This document shows, piece by piece, positions 43,894 through 51,877 of a stretch of 64,000 bases of DNA. Origin of the DNA: Candidatus Opimibacter skivensis (lineage in GTDB: Bacteria; Bacteroidota; Bacteroidia; Chitinophagales; Saprospiraceae); the NCBI GenBank assembly GCA_016722045.1, contig JADKGY010000001.1, forward strand, positions 62,001 through 126,000, written 5' to 3'. How positions within the stretch are numbered: the first letter of the stretch is position 1; each line of letters begins with the position of its first letter. The position numbers and the translations under genes are program-made. The notes beneath the pieces were generated by a model. That model saw only the letters and a list, made by a program, of their open reading frames with translations, ran no database searches and was not told the DNA's origin.

Positions 43894-45732
43894 ATGAGTG
43901 ACCCTGTCAACCAGGACAACAATCAAAATTCAGGTCAGCAAAATCAGACGGGTGGCATACCTCCGAAGATCATGCCCACCAGGTACAAGTTCAAGGAGAT
44001 GAAAGTCTATTCGTCTGATGAATGGATGGCCGGCAGCACGAAAAAGTATCGCAGGGTGTTCGATCGGTTTGAAACGACCTATATGCGCGTTGAGCTGACA
44101 TTCTTCAACAAGTTATTTGATGAAGAAGACTGGGATGCATCGATCCGTACAAAATGTTATTTCGTCAATGGCAGTCAGCGAAATGAACTGTCCAACTTTG
44201 AAGAGAAACGCAAGATCCTGAAAGATGAAAATATTGTCTTCATACGTCATTCATGGGGAAATGCAACTGCAGGTGACTATTGGCGCAAAGGAAATTATAC
44301 CTGGGAAGCCTATATCGATGATGTGAAAATCGGTGAAGCCATATTTTATATTGAAGATGTCGGGTTTACACAACCTGGTGAGAATCTTTTCTTCGATATT
44401 GATTCCGCTCGTTTGTTTGAAGGCGATGCAAAGGCATCATCATTGCCGGTGAAAAAGTATCTGAAAAAATTTAGCGAGACGGAAACACATTATCTCTGGG
44501 GTGAATTCAATATTAAGAATAAGAACGCGAAGGATTATTACGCCGAATTCATATTCAATTTTTATAACGGTGATGGTCAGCTTAAAGGAAGCCATCCATA
44601 TCTGATCTGGGTATCCCCGAATACGATTGGCCAGGTGTATACAGCCTATGCAAGTTGGGGTAGTGATGTAGCAGGTACATGGTTGCGTGATTCATTTACC
44701 CTGGAAGTTATATTCATGGACAATCTCATCGCAACCATTCCATTTACGGTGGGCGAAAGTGCTGAAGAAGGGGCGGTTGAGATGATCACGGATGTATCAA
44801 AGATGATCATACAAGGTGGCCAGCAATCTTCTACCACGCCGACAGACTCTTCGCTGGAAGTTATCTTAAATGAAAGCCTCGCTGAACTCAATGCGCTGAC
44901 AGGTCTTGACAATATCAAGAATGAAGTGAATGAGATGGTGAGGCTCGTACGTTTTTACCAGGAGACAGGCAAGGATGTACTTAATAAATTTTCGCTTCAC
45001 ACTGTATTCATTGGTAATCCGGGTACGGGTAAAACGACTGTTGCGCGTATACTTTCAAAAATTTATAAAGGACTTGGCATTCTGGCAAAGGGACATCTTG
45101 TTGAAGTGGATCGTGAAGGCTTAGTCGCAGGATACATAGGTCAGACGGCGATCAAGACAGGTGAAAAGATCACCGAGGCTATGGGTGGTATCCTTTTTAT
45201 TGATGAAGCATACTCACTGGCACAAGAGAGAGGGTCTCCTTATGATTTCGGTGGTGAAGCCATTCAGATCATTCTGAAACGAATGGAAGACATGCGTGGT
45301 AAGTTCGGTGTGATTGTCGCAGGTTATACACATAACATGCAAGCCTTCATCAATTCCAATCCGGGACTGAAATCAAGGTTTGATAAATATTTCACCTTTC
45401 TGGATTATACGCCACAGGAGATGTTCATCATCGCGCTTTCGATGTTTCGCACTGAAGATGTGATGCCCGATGTGGAAGCGGCTTCTCATCTGAAAGATTA
45501 TTTCACCTTCCTGTACCAGGGCAGAGATGACCATTTTGGTAATGCGAGGACTGTAAGGCAGGTTGTAAGTGAAGCGGTGAAGAATCAGAATCTACGATTG
45601 GCGGTGATGAAGAAAGAGGAACGAACAAAGGAAATGCTCTCTACAGTTATTTACGATGATGTGAAAGAATTTGAACTCAAAGACGATGGATTCACGAAGC
45701 ACACGATAGGGTTTAAGAATAAACCGGAGTGA
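43894..45732 (+). CDS. CbbX/CfxQ-type AAA+ ATPase with duplicated N-terminal beta domain
   Basis: The 612-aa product is a two-part protein. Residues ~340-600 form a CbbX-like AAA+ module: LDNIKNEVNEMVRLV, Walker A GNPGTGKT (374-381), pore-loop-like VDREGLVAGYIGQTA, Walker B ILFIDEAY (433-440), sensor 1 VIVAGYTHNM and arginine-finger region NPGLKSRFDKYFTF. Residues ~30-288 hold two related beta-rich units. Unit 1 ends YWRKGNYTWEAYIDDVKIGEAIFYI, unit 2 ends TWLRDSFTLEVIFMDNLIATIPF. A low-complexity linker (QGGQQSSTTPTDSS) separates the parts. There is no rubisco or ESX-type partner nearby. Function unknown. Confidence 0.85.
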   Translation: MSDPVNQDNNQNSGQQNQTGGIPPKIMPTRYKFKEMKVYSSDEWMAGSTKKYRRVFDRFETTYMRVELTFFNKLFDEEDWDASIRTKCYFVNGSQRNELSNFEEKRKILKDENIVFIRHSWGNATAGDYWRKGNYTWEAYIDDVKIGEAIFYIEDVGFTQPGENLFFDIDSARLFEGDAKASSLPVKKYLKKFSETETHYLWGEFNIKNKNAKDYYAEFIFNFYNGDGQLKGSHPYLIWVSPNTIGQVYTAYASWGSDVAGTWLRDSFTLEVIFMDNLIATIPFTVGESAEEGAVEMITDVSKMIIQGGQQSSTTPTDSSLEVILNESLAELNALTGLDNIKNEVNEMVRLVRFYQETGKDVLNKFSLHTVFIGNPGTGKTTVARILSKIYKGLGILAKGHLVEVDREGLVAGYIGQTAIKTGEKITEAMGGILFIDEAYSLAQERGSPYDFGGEAIQIILKRMEDMRGKFGVIVAGYTHNMQAFINSNPGLKSRFDKYFTFLDYTPQEMFIIALSMFRTEDVMPDVEAASHLKDYFTFLYQGRDDHFGNARTVRQVVSEAVKNQNLRLAVMKKEERTKEMLSTVIYDDVKEFELKDDGFTKHTIGFKNKPE

Positions 45733-45787
45733 AGACTGTCAGTGAAAGCATTTAAGACAATTACTTTTTAATCAAAATAAACTACTT

Positions 45788-45922
45788 GTTCGGCGTAGGC
45801 TGTGCCTACGTCGTGGTGTTTGCAAATTTCAGATTTGCGATGCGAAAATCATCATCAAAAAAAGCCAAGTCGCAAAACCGAGTTTTGCAAACACCCCGAC
45901 GTAGGTATAACCTACGCTGAAC
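45788..45922. repeat. Nested-hairpin element, family B copy 3 (inverted)
   Basis: GTTCGGCGTAGG at 45788 pairs with CCTACGCTGAAC at 45922. Inside are CGTAGG/CCTACG (loop CTGTG), GCAAATTTCAGATTTGC, and GCAAAACCGAGTTTTGC, all shared with copies 1-2 at 6797-7073 but in reversed order. AAAATCATCAT-AAAAAAAGCCAA recurs again at 45957-45987, a partial further copy. Confidence 0.8.
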
Positions 45923-46069
45923 AACTAAATTTTATTAGGTGTAAATACTTTACAATAAAAAATCATCATTAAAAAAAGCCAAATCACAAAACAGATTTAT
46001 CCTGGTGTCAGCAATGCTGTGCCTTGCGTTGACTATTAAGCCGAAATTCAATTGTTCAACTCCTGATTA

Positions 46070-47017
46070 TTATTTAGTTCCTGAAGTGATCAATTCAATG
46101 GCCTTATCCATTGCAAGATCTGCACTGACAGTGATATCCGGCGTCACGCCTGTATGCTCCCATCCCACATTCGTCTTTGGATCAACGATGATACCCACAG
46201 GAACGGTCAATACGAATTGTGAAGTGACAGGGTAGGGGCCCGCCACATTCCCTGCGCCTGCTGTGCTCTCTCCGATGATGGTTGCTCTGCCACGGTTTTT
46301 CATGATGAGTGTAAAGGCTTCTCCTGCACTGAATGTTTGGCTACTGACTAAAATGTAGATGGGTTGATGTGTGATTTTTTGGGTTGGGTCTATTTGTGTC
46401 GACTTTAAGGTTACATCATCTTGTGTCTTGTAATTAATTTTTAAAATTTCTTCCTGATCCGTGGGAAGGAAAATGCCGGCGAGAAGTTGGATCATGGTTC
46501 CACTACCGCCAAAGTTTTCTCTTAAATCAAAAATGATAGCGGAAGTATTTTTGAGACGACTTGTATATTTCAGAACAGCTTTCTGAGCATGTGTCGCGTC
46601 TGCAAAATATTTCAGTTTGATGTAGCCTATATTATTGCCGATGACATCAGCTTGTTCAAAGCCATAATGTTCCTTCTTTTCTTTCTTATCCTGTTCCTTG
46701 TGGATGTCTTTTTGTTTGATCAAATTCTCTGCTACTTCCGGACGGTATTGAAGAAATAGATGTTTGTCATCCGAAAGTTTAAATAAATCGTCATTCAGTT
46801 TTTTTGTCAGCGAGTCAATAGAGCTTATGCCTGCATAATGACGGGCGGTGAGTGAATATGAAATGAGATTTGCTTTATCGGTTAGTACATAATTTTCCAG
46901 GACAGTCTTTTTGATCCCGTCGATGAGCGAATCTATTTGTGCAGGCTTTATAGTTTGCGAAAAGCAAAGATGAACGCTAAGGCCGAAAAGGATGATAAAT
47001 GTGTATTTCATACGCAT
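46070..47017 (-). CDS. S41-family (C-terminal processing-type) peptidase
   Basis: The first base triplets at 47020 are TTG; I start at the ATG at 47017 or, more likely, 47011 (MKYTFIILFGLSVHLCFSQ), giving a signal peptide and about 313 aa. IGYIKLKYFADATHAQKAVL and IIFDLRENFGGSGTMIQLLAG match the S41 core. The nucleophile is in LVSSQTFSAGEAF with IIGESTAGAGN and NVGWEHTGVTPDITV after it. There is no PDZ domain, as in the interphotoreceptor-retinoid-binding (IRBP) or tricorn-like branch. It is periplasmic or exported. Substrate unknown. Confidence 0.87.
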   Translation of the reverse strand: MRMKYTFIILFGLSVHLCFSQTIKPAQIDSLIDGIKKTVLENYVLTDKANLISYSLTARHYAGISSIDSLTKKLNDDLFKLSDDKHLFLQYRPEVAENLIKQKDIHKEQDKKEKKEHYGFEQADVIGNNIGYIKLKYFADATHAQKAVLKYTSRLKNTSAIIFDLRENFGGSGTMIQLLAGIFLPTDQEEILKINYKTQDDVTLKSTQIDPTQKITHQPIYILVSSQTFSAGEAFTLIMKNRGRATIIGESTAGAGNVAGPYPVTSQFVLTVPVGIIVDPKTNVGWEHTGVTPDITVSADLAMDKAIELITSGTK

Positions 47018-47107
47018 CAAATGTAATAAGTAGCAAGGTTATTTTTATCACTTTTAATTTTTCGATTTTATATTTTGGTACGCAATTCAAATCCTAACAA
47101 ATCATAT

Positions 47108-47132
47108 TTTTTCTTATTAAATCCGCGTCCTC
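47108..47132. repeat. Half copy of family A element
   Basis: TTTTTTCTTATTAAATCCGCGTCCTC followed by TTTTTTTT matches only the right arm of the family A repeat; no left arm precedes it within 150 bases. It is about 90 bases upstream of the S41 start codon. Confidence 0.7.
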
Positions 47133-47240
47133 TTTTTTTTACCACTTAGGACCTTAAGTTCACTTCAGTAGACACTTAGAAAAGAATGTTTACCACATAG
47201 GCACATAGTTAACATAGAAAGTCATATAGAAAAATTACGG

Positions 47241-47382
47241 ATGTTCGAGTCTCACTGACCTCGAACATGAATGCGGGGACAAAGGATTAAAATTCATTTG
47301 ATTTCGGGGAGTTAGAGGTCGGAGACACTCGAACGTCAGTTTTTTTTGTCTATTGCCTATTGCCTATTGCTCATTGCCTATT
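47241..47382. repeat. Family C palindromes and ATTGCCT heptad repeat
   Basis: ATGTTCGAG...CTCGAACAT (47241-47267) is followed by AGAGGTCGGAGACACTCG and AACGTCAG (47313-47339), both family C. From 47348 an imperfect (ATTGCCT)n run of about five units reaches the stop codon of the serine hydrolase gene. A third, older-looking repeat (CCACTTAGGACCTTAAG ... ACATAGAAAGTC) occupies 47145-47225 and resembles 6690-6725. There is no gene in 47021-47380. Confidence 0.7.
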
Positions 47383-48805
47383 ATTTAATCTTCACGAATG
47401 GCTTATCCGGCAACCCTTTCGTTTGAATAGAAAAACCAATGATATCTTTTTTCTTCAATGACCGTTGAAAAAGAAATTTCTGTCCCCTGGATTTAAAAAG
47501 ATCTTTATCTGTTTCATCGAGTAGAAATGAATCATTGATGGGTGCATTTACAACATTCAGTTTTTGATCCTTTACCTCAATCCTGAAGGTGACATGCAAT
47601 TCAGCATTTGTATACTCACCTGCATATTGCGCCAACGAAGCAACATCTGACAGCTGATGACTGTTTGGAATTTCATTTATGGTTTTGTTGGCGGGCATAT
47701 CTAATCGCACAACTGGAAAATTCATCTTTGCAATGGAATCATCGGCTAAGAGCAATTTATCAAGAATATCATAATAGTTATCCGTCGATCGCTCATAGAT
47801 ATTATTTGTTTTGTGTGCGATCACAAGATCAAGGACAGGAATAACCGTGATGAATTGACCGTAAGCACCCTGGGCAGAATATGCACCTTTAAAAACACCT
47901 GTATCATTCGGAGTATCCCACGGCCACCATAGATATCCGTATCCAAATCGCTTGTAGTTGGTTCCTCTGTACTCTGCAGCATCTTTAAAGGATGTAAATG
48001 GAGTAGTAATCGTGTGTACCCATGTCGGGCTGATGATTTGTTTATCTTTCCACATGCCATTGTGCAGCATCAAATATCCTATTCTGGCCATGTCTCTTGT
48101 CGAAAACCACATTGGATAAGCAGGATACATGGATCTTGTACTATCTCCATCCTTATGTTGCATTTTGATATCCCAATCCTGCATGTGCAATGGTCGGGCA
48201 ATCATAGAATCAACCGCATGATAAATATTGAGGCCTGACAATTTTTCAAAGACATAGCCGGCGAGATTAAAGTCCCAGTTATTGTAGATGAATAATGAAC
48301 CTGGTGTGACAGTCCCGCGATTTGGAGCAATAGCCCGCTCATCACCGGGATAACTTGCGGGATGATATACGCCGGATCTTGCTGTCAGTAAATTTTGAAT
48401 TGTTGCTTTTTTTTCTATTGGCAGAAGCCCGTCGACATCATCGATACCTAATTCATCGAGAGTTTCATTGAGATTGATTTTTCCGTTTTCGACAAATGGT
48501 CCGTACAAAATGGCCAGGACGCTTTTGCGGCAAGAGGCGATGTAGCTCAATTCTTCAATATCACCGAATGTATAGACCACTTTTCCGTGATGAATCACCA
48601 TCATACCGGTTGTATTGGCACTATCCCTGATGAAATCGTTGAGCTCCTCAAGTTTTTTTGTGTTCCAACCCTGAACGGAAGGGTCCTTTGCGTATTCCCA
48701 GGTGCTGTCAGGATAGGATGTGACAGGATAATAAGTGAAGGTGAGTGTTTGAGCATGTACATGGACGCAGCACAGTGCGAATAGAGCGAGGACAAAAAAT
48801 TTCAT
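47381..48805 (-). CDS. Beta-lactamase-fold serine hydrolase (class C type)
   Basis: I start at the ATG at 48805 because it begins a signal peptide (MKFFVLALFALCCVHVHAQ); the frame upstream to 48949 crosses a family C repeat and is not coding. The 474-aa product has the S-x-x-K motif as ASCRKS (nucleophile Ser91, Lys94), the Y-x-N motif as IYNNWDFN, GYLMLHNGMW and, as the likely HxG/KTG equivalent, IAHKTNN. It is a serine beta-lactamase/D-aminopeptidase-like hydrolase; members act on peptidoglycan peptides, esters or amides. Export is predicted. Its true substrate is unknown and no antibiotic resistance role is claimed. Confidence 0.87.
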   Translation of the reverse strand: MKFFVLALFALCCVHVHAQTLTFTYYPVTSYPDSTWEYAKDPSVQGWNTKKLEELNDFIRDSANTTGMMVIHHGKVVYTFGDIEELSYIASCRKSVLAILYGPFVENGKINLNETLDELGIDDVDGLLPIEKKATIQNLLTARSGVYHPASYPGDERAIAPNRGTVTPGSLFIYNNWDFNLAGYVFEKLSGLNIYHAVDSMIARPLHMQDWDIKMQHKDGDSTRSMYPAYPMWFSTRDMARIGYLMLHNGMWKDKQIISPTWVHTITTPFTSFKDAAEYRGTNYKRFGYGYLWWPWDTPNDTGVFKGAYSAQGAYGQFITVIPVLDLVIAHKTNNIYERSTDNYYDILDKLLLADDSIAKMNFPVVRLDMPANKTINEIPNSHQLSDVASLAQYAGEYTNAELHVTFRIEVKDQKLNVVNAPINDSFLLDETDKDLFKSRGQKFLFQRSLKKKDIIGFSIQTKGLPDKPFVKIK

Positions 48806-48853
48806 GCTCCAAGATAATGAGAATGGATTAGGTAGGGATTGGTGTTCGTATGG

Positions 48854-48922
48854 ACATTCGAACGTCAGATTTTGTTGTTCAAATGATTTCGGTGAGTTCG
48901 AGGTCGGAGACACTCGAACGTC
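48854..48922. repeat. Palindromic repeat, family C copy 3
   Basis: ATTCGAACGTCAG (48854-48866), then GATTTCGGTGAGTTCGAGG and TCGGAGACACTCGAACGTCAG (48882-48922). The second part matches 47300-47339 nearly base for base. Confidence 0.78.
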
Positions 48923-49006
48923 AGTGTTGTTTTTTGTTGTTAATTGCAATTGCTCAGTGCCTCAAGTCAATTCTTTGCTCATGTGATTTCGGGATTGCGA
49001 ACACGA

Positions 49007-50422
49007 TCATTCAATCACCACTTTCCGCATATAAGTTCCAGCATCTGTCCTGACTTCTATGAAATATACACCCGCAGAATATTTACTGACAGGAATTGAA
49101 ATTTGCTTTGCATGATTATGATTAATCAAAAGCACTTTTCCAAAACCATCATAGAATACCAGTTTCACTATTTGGGATTCGCTCTTGTCCAGATCAATGT
49201 TAAGCACATCATGCACAGGATTAGGATACACATTAATATCTGCATCTGCTGGTAGAATTGTAGATGTTCCTGAAGGCCCGAGAATTGTAAAATTTGCATT
49301 GATGGCTAGAGTATTACCACATTCGTCAGAGACGGTAAATGTTATCACACGATTTCCTGCTGCAGCACATGTGTCAGCTATGACTGGAAAGTTATGTGTC
49401 CAATGTATATTCCCGCATAGATCATTTGCTATCGCTCCTCCATGATTGTTCAGCCAACGATGGATGGCAGCTGTATTCGATCCGGTGCAATCAATAGTCG
49501 TATCATGTGCGACTGCAATGATGCCTGGAGCAGTAGAGTCATTTATTGTAAATGTCGCTGTAGTCGATGTGCTGTTGCCACATGCATCAGATGCTGTAAA
49601 AATGACAGACGTATTTCCGCTCGCCCCGCATCCATTGCTCAAATTTGTAAAATTATGTAGCCATGTCACATTCCCGCCGGCGTCATGCGCATGTGCACCT
49701 CCCCGGCTTTGTAGCCAGGTATTGAGTTGAGATGAATTGCCGTTTCCATCACATTCTACAATCATGTCTGTAGCTTGTGCGTCAATGACAGGATTAGCTG
49801 TGTCAACAACAGTTACTGTTGCATTCGTTGTCGTACTTCCACATTGGTCAGTGGCCGTGAACGTCACCAGCGAACTTCCAGTGGCACCACATTCAATGCT
49901 TAACCCGTCAAAATTATTTGACCAGCTTATATTTCCACAAAAATTAGTGGCTGATGCTCCGCCATGATGATTAAGCCAGTTCAGTATAGCATCGTTCTGA
50001 TGCAGTATATCACTTTCTATAGTCGTATCATGTGCAGGTAGATTTATCGATGGGAGTATCACAGGGGCTTGTATTGTAAAATTCATACTCTCATCCTGGT
50101 AATCGGTGCTGCTGTTATTTTGAAACACCCTTATCCTTCCCTGTGTCGTAACACCTGTAGGTACCTGCCACATATAACTCAACTGGCCTGGTGGAATATT
50201 CGACTCAATTGTTTCCCAGTTTCCTCCTCCATCCGGCGAATAGTACAATATCCAATTAAGTGTGTTGTGCGCAATAGTGACATGCCATTGTATGTTCACC
50301 ATTGTTCCAGTGGTATATGTTTCACCACCTAATGGATTGTCCAGTTTGACATGCGCCGAAAGAATGGTGGAAAATGTCTGCAGTAAAGCAATGACGACTA
50401 TTTTGAAAGAAAGATGATTCAT
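49007..50422 (-). CDS. Secreted triple-repeat (HYR/Ig-like) protein with T9SS domain
   Basis: The 471-aa protein has a signal peptide (ending TILSAH), an N-terminal Ig-like unit of the KLDNPLGGETYTTGTMVNIQW type, then three ~95-residue repeats. Each repeat follows HDTTIxC...WLNxHGGAxAxDxCGNIxWxHNF...CGAxGxxxVTFTxSDxCGN, with paired cysteines that could form a disulfide. From about residue 398 a T9SS sorting domain follows (INVYPNPVHDVLNIDL ... AGVYFIEVRTDAGTYMRKVVIE). It is predicted to be a surface adhesin-like or structural protein. The repeats resemble HYR domains but contain the extra conserved HGG element. Confidence 0.85.
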   Translation of the reverse strand: MNHLSFKIVVIALLQTFSTILSAHVKLDNPLGGETYTTGTMVNIQWHVTIAHNTLNWILYYSPDGGGNWETIESNIPPGQLSYMWQVPTGVTTQGRIRVFQNNSSTDYQDESMNFTIQAPVILPSINLPAHDTTIESDILHQNDAILNWLNHHGGASATNFCGNISWSNNFDGLSIECGATGSSLVTFTATDQCGSTTTNATVTVVDTANPVIDAQATDMIVECDGNGNSSQLNTWLQSRGGAHAHDAGGNVTWLHNFTNLSNGCGASGNTSVIFTASDACGNSTSTTATFTINDSTAPGIIAVAHDTTIDCTGSNTAAIHRWLNNHGGAIANDLCGNIHWTHNFPVIADTCAAAGNRVITFTVSDECGNTLAINANFTILGPSGTSTILPADADINVYPNPVHDVLNIDLDKSESQIVKLVFYDGFGKVLLINHNHAKQISIPVSKYSAGVYFIEVRTDAGTYMRKVVIE

Positions 50423-50512
50423 AGCTACTGATTTACTCCAAAAATACGTTGAAAATGGCGGAACGCGTTTCCAATTTTGTTAATGACTGCCTTTTGTTAA
50501 CAATCACATCGA

Positions 50513-51133
50513 TTAAATGGTCAGTATGCTTCTTTTAAAACTGCAAAACAAAAAATTCTGGACTGTATTGAAGGGAGTGGTGTGGTCTTCTGTTATGCAT
50601 TTCAGCTTATCAAATCCATTTGCCAATTGTTCCTGAAGTTCTGATTCGGTATACTTATGCACATCGAGCATGCTGCACTTATCAGGTCCCTTATCTGAAA
50701 ATGTGCCGATGATCATGTATCCGCTGACGGCTTGTTTAGCGGTATTCAGGTATGTATTGACATCTTGTGAGCTTGTCAGAAAATGAAATGTTGCTCTGTC
50801 ATGCCAGCAGTCATATGAACCTGATGGATGGAAGGTGGTGACATCTGAAGTGATCCAATTGACTTTCGATGCTTTTGATCCAAGTCGTCGCTTTGCTTTT
50901 TCAAGGGCAATCTCCGAAATATCAAGTACGGTAATATTTTCATATCCTTCTTCCAGCAGAAAATCCACAAGCATACTATCACCTCCGCCTATATCTATAA
51001 TGCTGGCTGTCTTTGGAAGATTGAAGCTATGTACAAAATCCAAAGAAGTTTTCGGCAATTGCTGCGTCCAGCTTATTTCATGAGGTTGTTTCGTAGCATA
51101 TACTTTTTCCCAATGTTCTTTTCTGCTTTCCAT
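50513..51133 (-). CDS. SAM-dependent methyltransferase (class I)
   Basis: The 206-aa product opens MESRKEHWEKVYATKQPHEISWTQ, then motif I SIIDIGGGDSMLVDFLLEEG, motif II NITVLDISEIALEKAKRRLG and DVTTFHPSGSYDCWHDRATFHFL. This is the class I methyltransferase layout with W-HE-S-W start seen in thiopurine/tellurite-type (TehB-like) relatives. It is cytoplasmic and its substrate is unknown. It stands next to DUF6624 on the same strand (58-base gap). Confidence 0.87.
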   Translation of the reverse strand: MESRKEHWEKVYATKQPHEISWTQQLPKTSLDFVHSFNLPKTASIIDIGGGDSMLVDFLLEEGYENITVLDISEIALEKAKRRLGSKASKVNWITSDVTTFHPSGSYDCWHDRATFHFLTSSQDVNTYLNTAKQAVSGYMIIGTFSDKGPDKCSMLDVHKYTESELQEQLANGFDKLKCITEDHTTPFNTVQNFLFCSFKRSILTI

Positions 51134-51191
51134 GATTGGAATTTTATTCGTTACGTGCGTTGAGAAAAAAACATTTGCAATACATTATAGT

Positions 51192-51773
51192 TCAATCATT
51201 GGGCAATTTATAGTCTATGCCAAAATATTCTGCATACTCTTCCATTGGCCCCAGTCCGACATTTTTTCTTCTGAGGTTCACATTCTTTTCATCTTCGATG
51301 GGATAGAATTCAAGACTGCCCGCTTTATTGACTACTACCTGAGAACCGTAAACTTGTTTTTTACCCTGTCGCATCAGGATTCTGTCCTGCAGATAGGCCA
51401 TGTCCATGGCGCGTGACTCGCCGTCATCAACTGATTTTTGAAACAACGGAAAATACTTTTCCTGGGTAGCGAGATCAGCATGTTGAATAACCAGAAAAAT
51501 AGTATAGTTTCCAGTTGCGCTAATAAAGCTTTTCCCAGGCCAACCATAAAGGGCTATTATACGTTCAACCTGTGCAAGATTGCAACTGTCAATATAGTCG
51601 ATATAGGCAATGGAGTCGCCATTCGCTCTTGTCTTCTGGTCTCTTTCATATATAGCGTTCAGTTGTCGTATGATGCCAGCCGTGTCTATGGGGGATTGAG
51701 CAGAAACTGATATTTCACAGAAAAGGAAAGCAAGGAGAAGAGAGTATAAATATATGGTTTTGATCATTTGCAT
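51192..51773 (-). CDS. DUF6624 secreted protein
   Basis: The 193-aa protein has a signal peptide (ending ISVSAQ), then a helical domain with IYERDQKTRANGDS, IIALYGWPGKSFIS, FLVIQHADLATQEKYFPLFQKSVDDGE and AMDMAYLQDRILMRQGKKQVYGSQ, the conserved GWPGxS...IQHAD...YLxDRxxxxxGxxQxYGSQ pattern of DUF6624. The function is unknown. It is periplasmic or exported. Confidence 0.8.
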   Translation of the reverse strand: MQMIKTIYLYSLLLAFLFCEISVSAQSPIDTAGIIRQLNAIYERDQKTRANGDSIAYIDYIDSCNLAQVERIIALYGWPGKSFISATGNYTIFLVIQHADLATQEKYFPLFQKSVDDGESRAMDMAYLQDRILMRQGKKQVYGSQVVVNKAGSLEFYPIEDEKNVNLRRKNVGLGPMEEYAEYFGIDYKLPND

Positions 51774-51877
51774 AGCCCTATAAAATTATGTAAACGTTGG
51801 TTTGTTTTCGAATACTAATTTCGGAATTGGACAAGCGTTGAAATATCTCCGACCGAAGGCCATACTACTCAGATGGC

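Noticed and set aside
43894..45732. Rubisco activase CbbX
   Set aside because: Only the AAA+ module is CbbX-like; the N-terminal half is different and no rubisco genes are present.
47381..48805. Antibiotic-resistance beta-lactamase
   Set aside because: The S-x-x-K fold is shared by many non-resistance hydrolases and there are no class-specific residues or mobile context.
48806..48949. N-terminal extension of the serine hydrolase
   Set aside because: It translates a family C palindrome and lies before a clear signal peptide at 48805.
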